Of a stretch of 64,000 bases of DNA, positions 61,001 through 64,000 are shown one piece after another (positions within the stretch are counted from its first letter, which is position 1; every line of letters begins with the position of its first letter). A program made the translations under genes and the position numbers. The stretch is taken from NCBI GenBank assembly GCA_965220485.1, contig OZ244832.1:2604001-2668000 (forward strand), read 5' to 3'. A model generated the notes under the pieces. It ran no database searches. It was not told where the DNA came from and was given only the letters and a program-made list of their open reading frames with translations. The stretch is from Aldehydirespirator sp965220485 (lineage in GTDB: Bacteria; Actinomycetota; Acidimicrobiia; Acidimicrobiales; Aldehydirespiratoraceae).

Positions 61001-64000
61001 CACCGCTCCCGACGGCGACACCAGCTCCACCCGCAGATCCCTGAAGTCGGGGGCATCAAACCTGGTCTTGACCTCTACGAACTCGGTGAAGTCGATGTCG
61101 GAGTCGACTGAGATCGTGCTGGAGACCCTGCTGCCGCTGGTGGGAACCGTCACCCGCCGGGTGGACTCGACCGGCCCCGTCATCCGCATGGGGGGCAGCT
61201 CGGACCAGCTGCCTGCCAGGTCGACGGCCGCCTTGGCGTCCACCACCCCAAAGCCGTACTCGTGGTTGAACTCGTAGTAGATTGGGTCGCTGGGATCGGA
61301 CCCGTACTCAAGAGCGCCGGTCTGCCAGCCGGTGTTGTCGAGGTCGTTCTTGCGGGCCGACGCGGCCAGGATCAGCTTCACGTCCCGCCAGCTCAAGCTG
61401 TTATCGACGCTGCGCACCAGCGCGGCCACGCCCGAGACCTGGGGGGTCGCCGCACTGGTGCCTCCGAAGCTGTTCGTGTAGCGGCCGAAGTTGTGGGTGG
61501 TGGCGATGCCGGCCCTGCCCCGGTCACTGGACGGCGCGCACACCCAGAGGTTGGCGCCCATCTCGGAGTACGACGTGCGCTTGCCGAGGTCGTCAACTGC
61601 GCAGGCCGCGGTCACGGCGTAGTGGTTGGCTCTTTCGCTGAGAGTGCTGTAATCGCCGTCCTCGGCACCGTTGCCGGCCGGAAAGACGTAGAGGACGCCC
61701 TTGCCTCCGAAGCCGACGGCGACACCGGAGTCCACAGCCAGCTCCCAGACCCCGGGGGCCGGGGAGGGGAGGGGGGTGTCGCCGGAGCCCCAGCTGTTGT
61801 TCGACACTGCGGTGACGCTCATGCCCCGGATCATGGCGTCAGCCGCGCTCACGTCGGTGTTTTCCAGCAGGAAGTTGTAGCCGTAGATCGTCGCCCGGGG
61901 CGCAACCCCTCTCATGCCGATGGAGTTGTCGCGGGCCGCGATGACGCCGGCCACCTGGGTGCCGTGGGACTCGAGCGGGTCGTAGATGTCGCCTCCGCCG
62001 GTGTAGTCGTGGTTCCGTAACCGGTTGACGTTGTCGGTGAGATCCGGGTGGGAGTACTGCATCCCGTCGTCGACCACGGCCACGTTCACGCCCGATCCTC
62101 GGGTGATGGTCCACGTGTCCTCGACGTTGATGTCCTCTCCGTCTGCTCCCTTGCGCCGGCCCACGTTGTTGAGGTGCCGCTGGCACGCCATGACCGACCC
62201 CTCTCCGACCGGGTCGCACGAAGCCTTGTGCTGGCCCTCGTTGTTGAGGTGCCACTGGCACCCGTAAAGGGAGTCAAGGATGGCGGTGTTGGACACGGTG
62301 ATGCTCTCGCACCGCGCGACGAGGTCGGCGTAGCGGACATCCTCTGACAGCAGGACGGCATAGGGCCCGGTCGCCGGACCGCTGCCACCCGTGCTGCGGG
62401 TCACCTTGATGTAGTGCGTTCCCGCGGTCAAATCATCGAGAACCACGAAGCCGAGCGGACCACCGCGGTCGAACGACGTCTCATACACGACGGCGCTGCT
62501 GACCGTGTTGCCGTTGCTGTCCAGGAGCTCCCCAGTGATGTCGACGTCGGCCCCTACGGCCCGCAGCCGCGCGTGGGTGCCGTCGTCCAACTCGATGCGG
62601 AAGTAGTCCGTGTCGGCGGTCGGGTCGATTGTGCCGACGGCCACGTCGTAGAAGGTCAGCGGGACCGCGGTCGCCAGCGTGTTCCCCGGCTCGGCGGCCT
62701 CCAGCACGTACAGCGAGTACAACCCGTCGAGGAACACCGAGGCCGCCTTGACCTCGATGTAGTACTTGCCCGGCGCGAGGTCGGCCAGATGCACGAACCC
62801 GCTCGCAGGAAGGTCGAACGACTCGAAGATGGCGATGGAGTTGCCGCCAGAGTCCAGGATCACGCCTTCGATGCGGCTGGAGCCGCGGACGATGACCCTG
62901 GTCTGCTGCGCGAGGGTCAAGGTGAACCAGTCTTCGTCTCCCAAGGGGTCGATGAGGCCGTTGCGGTGGTCGCCAAGCGAGATGGACTCCGCATTGCTCG
63001 TGCTCGTGGAGTCGGCGATCGGCCTGGTGACCAGGACATAGGTGCCGGTGGCCTCGCCGTAGCTGGTGACCTTGATGTAGTAGGTGCCCGCCGTCCACGT
63101 GCCCCAGATCAGGAAGTTGCGGGTCCCGTGGGCCAGATAGCCGTCGTCGTTCTCGTCGATCACGGTGCCGTCGCTCCTTAGGAGCTCCCCGACGGTGTCG
63201 AGGTCGCCGTCGGTGAAGATGAGGAGGCCGGTCACCCTAGTGAGCACGACCTTGAAGTAGTCGGCGTCGGTGCCCGGATCGATCGACCCGCCCACACGGG
63301 TGCCCGTGGCCACCTCGGTGGCGTCAGCCAGCGCGTCACCATGCTCGGCGGGGGTGCCCACCGCGGTGGCGGACCAGGTTGCGGCGCTGGAGGTGACCGC
63401 CCTGACCTGCACGTCGTAGCCGGTGCCGTTGGTCAAGCCGTCGAGCACATGGATCCGCGACCCGCGGGGCCAGACGGTCTCCTCGGCAGTCCAGTTGGAG
63501 TCCACCGTCTCGTCGGCGCTGGTCTCGATGTAGCGCAGATCGTAGGAGATGATCATCGCCTTCGCGGCGTGGGGCGGATCGCTCCAAGAGATCGTGAGCG
63601 CGCCGTCGCCGACGATGACGGAGTCGATCGTGGGCACGCCGATCAGAGGCGTCCCTGTGGAGGTGACGGACCAGTCGCCGGAACCCTCGTCGTTGACCGC
63701 CCGCACCTGCACGTCATAGGAGATGTCGCCGTCCAGCCCATCGACCGTGTACTCCAGGGAGCCCGAGGTCCAGACCCTGGTCTCGACGGTCCAGTTGGCG
63801 TCCACCGTCTCGTCGGCGTCGGTCTCGATGTGGCGCATGTCATAGGAGGTGATCGTTGAGCCGCCATGATTGCCCGGCGCGGTCCAAGCGACGGTAAGCG
63901 ATCCGTCGCCCGCGGTGACCGAGGTGATCGCAGGGGCACCCGGTGTCTGCGCGCCAGCTTGGCCGCTGATGGCCAGGCACACCAGCGCGGCCAGCACGAC
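58010..64000 (-). CDS. Giant secreted subtilase with kexin-type P domain, cadherin-like repeats and SLH-like repeats; 5' end beyond the window
   Basis: At least 1995 residues; the frame is open to the right edge and the N-terminal hydrophobic segment (LAALVCLAISGQAGA) is the h-region of a signal peptide whose start lies outside. In order: two Fn3 domains (about 20-210), four PPC domains (about 220-570), an S8 subtilisin domain with Asp near 644 (VAVVDDGM), His near 679 (SHGTQVAGV) and Ser near 847 (GGTSAATP), a proprotein-convertase P domain (about 944-1070), Fn3, several cadherin/Ig-like repeats (TYSLGGRDAALFDI, LTYSLSGSHAAFFDI), a Gly-rich linker, and three SLH-like repeats of about 60 residues (FEDVGPRDVHAANIDALHAAG...). 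Likely a cell-surface protease held to the wall or S-layer. Confidence 0.93.
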   Translation of the reverse strand, partial: VVLAALVCLAISGQAGAQTPGAPAITSVTAGDGSLTVAWTAPGNHGGSTITSYDMRHIETDADETVDANWTVETRVWTSGSLEYTVDGLDGDISYDVQVRAVNDEGSGDWSVTSTGTPLIGVPTIDSVIVGDGALTISWSDPPHAAKAMIISYDLRYIETSADETVDSNWTAEETVWPRGSRIHVLDGLTNGTGYDVQVRAVTSSAATWSATAVGTPAEHGDALADATEVATGTRVGGSIDPGTDADYFKVVLTRVTGLLIFTDGDLDTVGELLRSDGTVIDENDDGYLAHGTRNFLIWGTWTAGTYYIKVTSYGEATGTYVLVTRPIADSTSTSNAESISLGDHRNGLIDPLGDEDWFTLTLAQQTRVIVRGSSRIEGVILDSGGNSIAIFESFDLPASGFVHLADLAPGKYYIEVKAASVFLDGLYSLYVLEAAEPGNTLATAVPLTFYDVAVGTIDPTADTDYFRIELDDGTHARLRAVGADVDITGELLDSNGNTVSSAVVYETSFDRGGPLGFVVLDDLTAGTHYIKVTRSTGGSGPATGPYAVLLSEDVRYADLVARCESITVSNTAILDSLYGCQWHLNNEGQHKASCDPVGEGSVMACQRHLNNVGRRKGADGEDINVEDTWTITRGSGVNVAVVDDGMQYSHPDLTDNVNRLRNHDYTGGGDIYDPLESHGTQVAGVIAARDNSIGMRGVAPRATIYGYNFLLENTDVSAADAMIRGMSVTAVSNNSWGSGDTPLPSPAPGVWELAVDSGVAVGFGGKGVLYVFPAGNGAEDGDYSTLSERANHYAVTAACAVDDLGKRTSYSEMGANLWVCAPSSDRGRAGIATTHNFGRYTNSFGGTSAATPQVSGVAALVRSVDNSLSWRDVKLILAASARKNDLDNTGWQTGALEYGSDPSDPIYYEFNHEYGFGVVDAKAAVDLAGSWSELPPMRMTGPVESTRRVTVPTSGSRVSSTISVDSDIDFTEFVEVKTRFDAPDFRDLRVELVSPSGAVSVLSVRESANCPYELKSGTVVDCRLVGGFRFGSARHLGEDPSGTWTLRMADQLSGGPSNRLESWSITVYGHKSTPKATPEAPALHYVQPGTDHLTVEWARPDYTGTSDITGYDVRHIPSGASNKANDSAWTVIEGVGPAATRRYTIAGLSVGVGRDVQVRAVNSRGDGDWSVTGRGTPGATNSEPFFAEGLKAIRTVREDAGAGQSIGSPISARDYESDTFTYSLGGRDAALFDINSPTGQLQVKEPLNHEAKASHQVTVSVSDSKDDNGNADTATDATIAVTVMVTDVDEPPELIGGTEISYLENGDDDVIEFTAADPEGGIVIWDFSGTDQGDFYFNAGKLKFLFPPDHEMPTDQGRDNQYDVVVTVSDSAQSKNVAVAVTVTDDNEPFTLEGDTAFDYDENGSRSVGSFTVVDDPENGPIDWDLSGTDRGDFTLDGGVLSFAAVPDHERPADSNRDNRYHVTVSADDGDNPQSLSVIVTVVDLDEPGVVTLDSRQPQVDTALNATLVDPDRGQTGLTWSWDSSPNGVGGWTPISGAGSRSYTPAGTDVGRYLRATASYGDKHGTGKTVSAVSDNPVQVAPVLNTAPEFPATEDGIRSVDENTARDTTMGRLVGAPVVATDTPGDRLTYSLSGSHAAFFDIDPRSGQLRTKAQLDYESKSSYSVAVAATDPSNERDSIRVTINVTNVEEEGTVTFSSTFPRVGQSLTATLTDPDGGASSVVWEWHRSTSQFGPWVPIGVDSRTYQPTDADLNHHLRARARYTDHGPQVQDSAEASTVGTVSESTGTTSTGGGGGAGGGGGGGEEPEEPESAEFEDVGPRDVHAANIDALHAAGIARGCSREPLRFCPDDAVTRAQMASFLARILELEAPAQRAGFEDMDPRSVHAANVEALLAAGVTVGCSSEPLRFCPDSAVTRAQMATFLVRALGLPPARPAGFVDVDANGAHSASIDALYAAGIARGCSSDPLRFCPDSAVTRAQMASFLIRALDSSEESS

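Noticed and set aside
1..64000. Prophage, integrative element, rRNA or tRNA genes
   Set aside because: No integrase, phage structural gene, tRNA-like cloverleaf or rRNA stretch was recognised, although tRNAs can be missed by eye.

Overview
The window is high-GC DNA (close to 70 percent by eye) with tightly packed genes, frequent GTG and TTG starts and ATGA/GTGA stop-start overlaps. The gene content points to an actinobacterium, most likely an uncultured member of the class Acidimicrobiia: an RpoD-type sigma factor, two PspC membrane proteins with a HisKA_3/LuxR two-component pair, type II glutamine synthetase, DUF4349 lipoprotein, and very large secreted proteins built from Fn3, cadherin-like, LRR and SLH repeats. 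Such repeat-rich surface proteins are common in host-associated marine lineages; a sponge or marine origin is inference only. No rRNA, tRNA or CRISPR array was seen.

Layout. 1-1184: edge of an HTH gene plus decayed sequence. 1185-6701 (minus): housekeeping genes: sigma factor, helical hypothetical, nadE, glnII, and an HD-only relative of the CCA-adding enzyme. 6795-9496 (plus): two lipoproteins and an NTF2-fold protein. 9563-14246: an envelope-stress-like locus with divergent PspC membrane protein and PspC-sensor kinase, response regulator and a methyltransferase. 14461-18615: a 1384-residue secreted LRR protein. 18903-23659: DMT transporter and a hydantoinase pair (hyuA, hyuB). 23749-27390: accessory stretch with Fic enzyme, DUF4143 ATPase, antitoxin, and gene stubs. 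27391-31260: CorA transporter, flavin monooxygenase, and a luciferase-like oxidoreductase gene broken by a 103-bp MITE-like insertion.

31269-53415 is the centre of interest: about 22 kb, all on the minus strand, holding two diverged copies of the same seven-gene block in the same order (DUF917, HyuA-type hydantoinase, M19 dipeptidase, PucR regulator, ABC substrate-binding protein, ABC ATPase, ABC permease). Copy A is 53415-44373 and copy B is 41788-32421. Between or after them lie an Asp/Glu/hydantoin racemase, a second truncated racemase, a DAO-type FAD oxidase and an ornithine cyclodeaminase-like gene. The set reads as import, racemisation, ring opening and oxidation of a cyclic amide (hydantoin or thiohydantoin) or a D-residue-containing dipeptide, under PucR control. 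In copy A the dipeptidase has lost about 95 internal residues, including a metal ligand, so the copies are not equivalent.

53705-57907: a PutA-type proline/P5C dehydrogenase with a divergent PAS-AraC regulator, feeding glutamate. 58010-64000: the 3' 6 kb of a giant secreted subtilase with a kexin-type P domain, cadherin-like repeats and three C-terminal SLH-like repeats.

Recurring small-scale structure: at five places a 28-57 bp sequence recurs directly at an offset of 72-75 bp; two paralogous small membrane proteins share a promoter of identical geometry that implies leaderless mRNAs; and a 49-bp exact repeat occurs in inverted orientation 11.7 kb apart.
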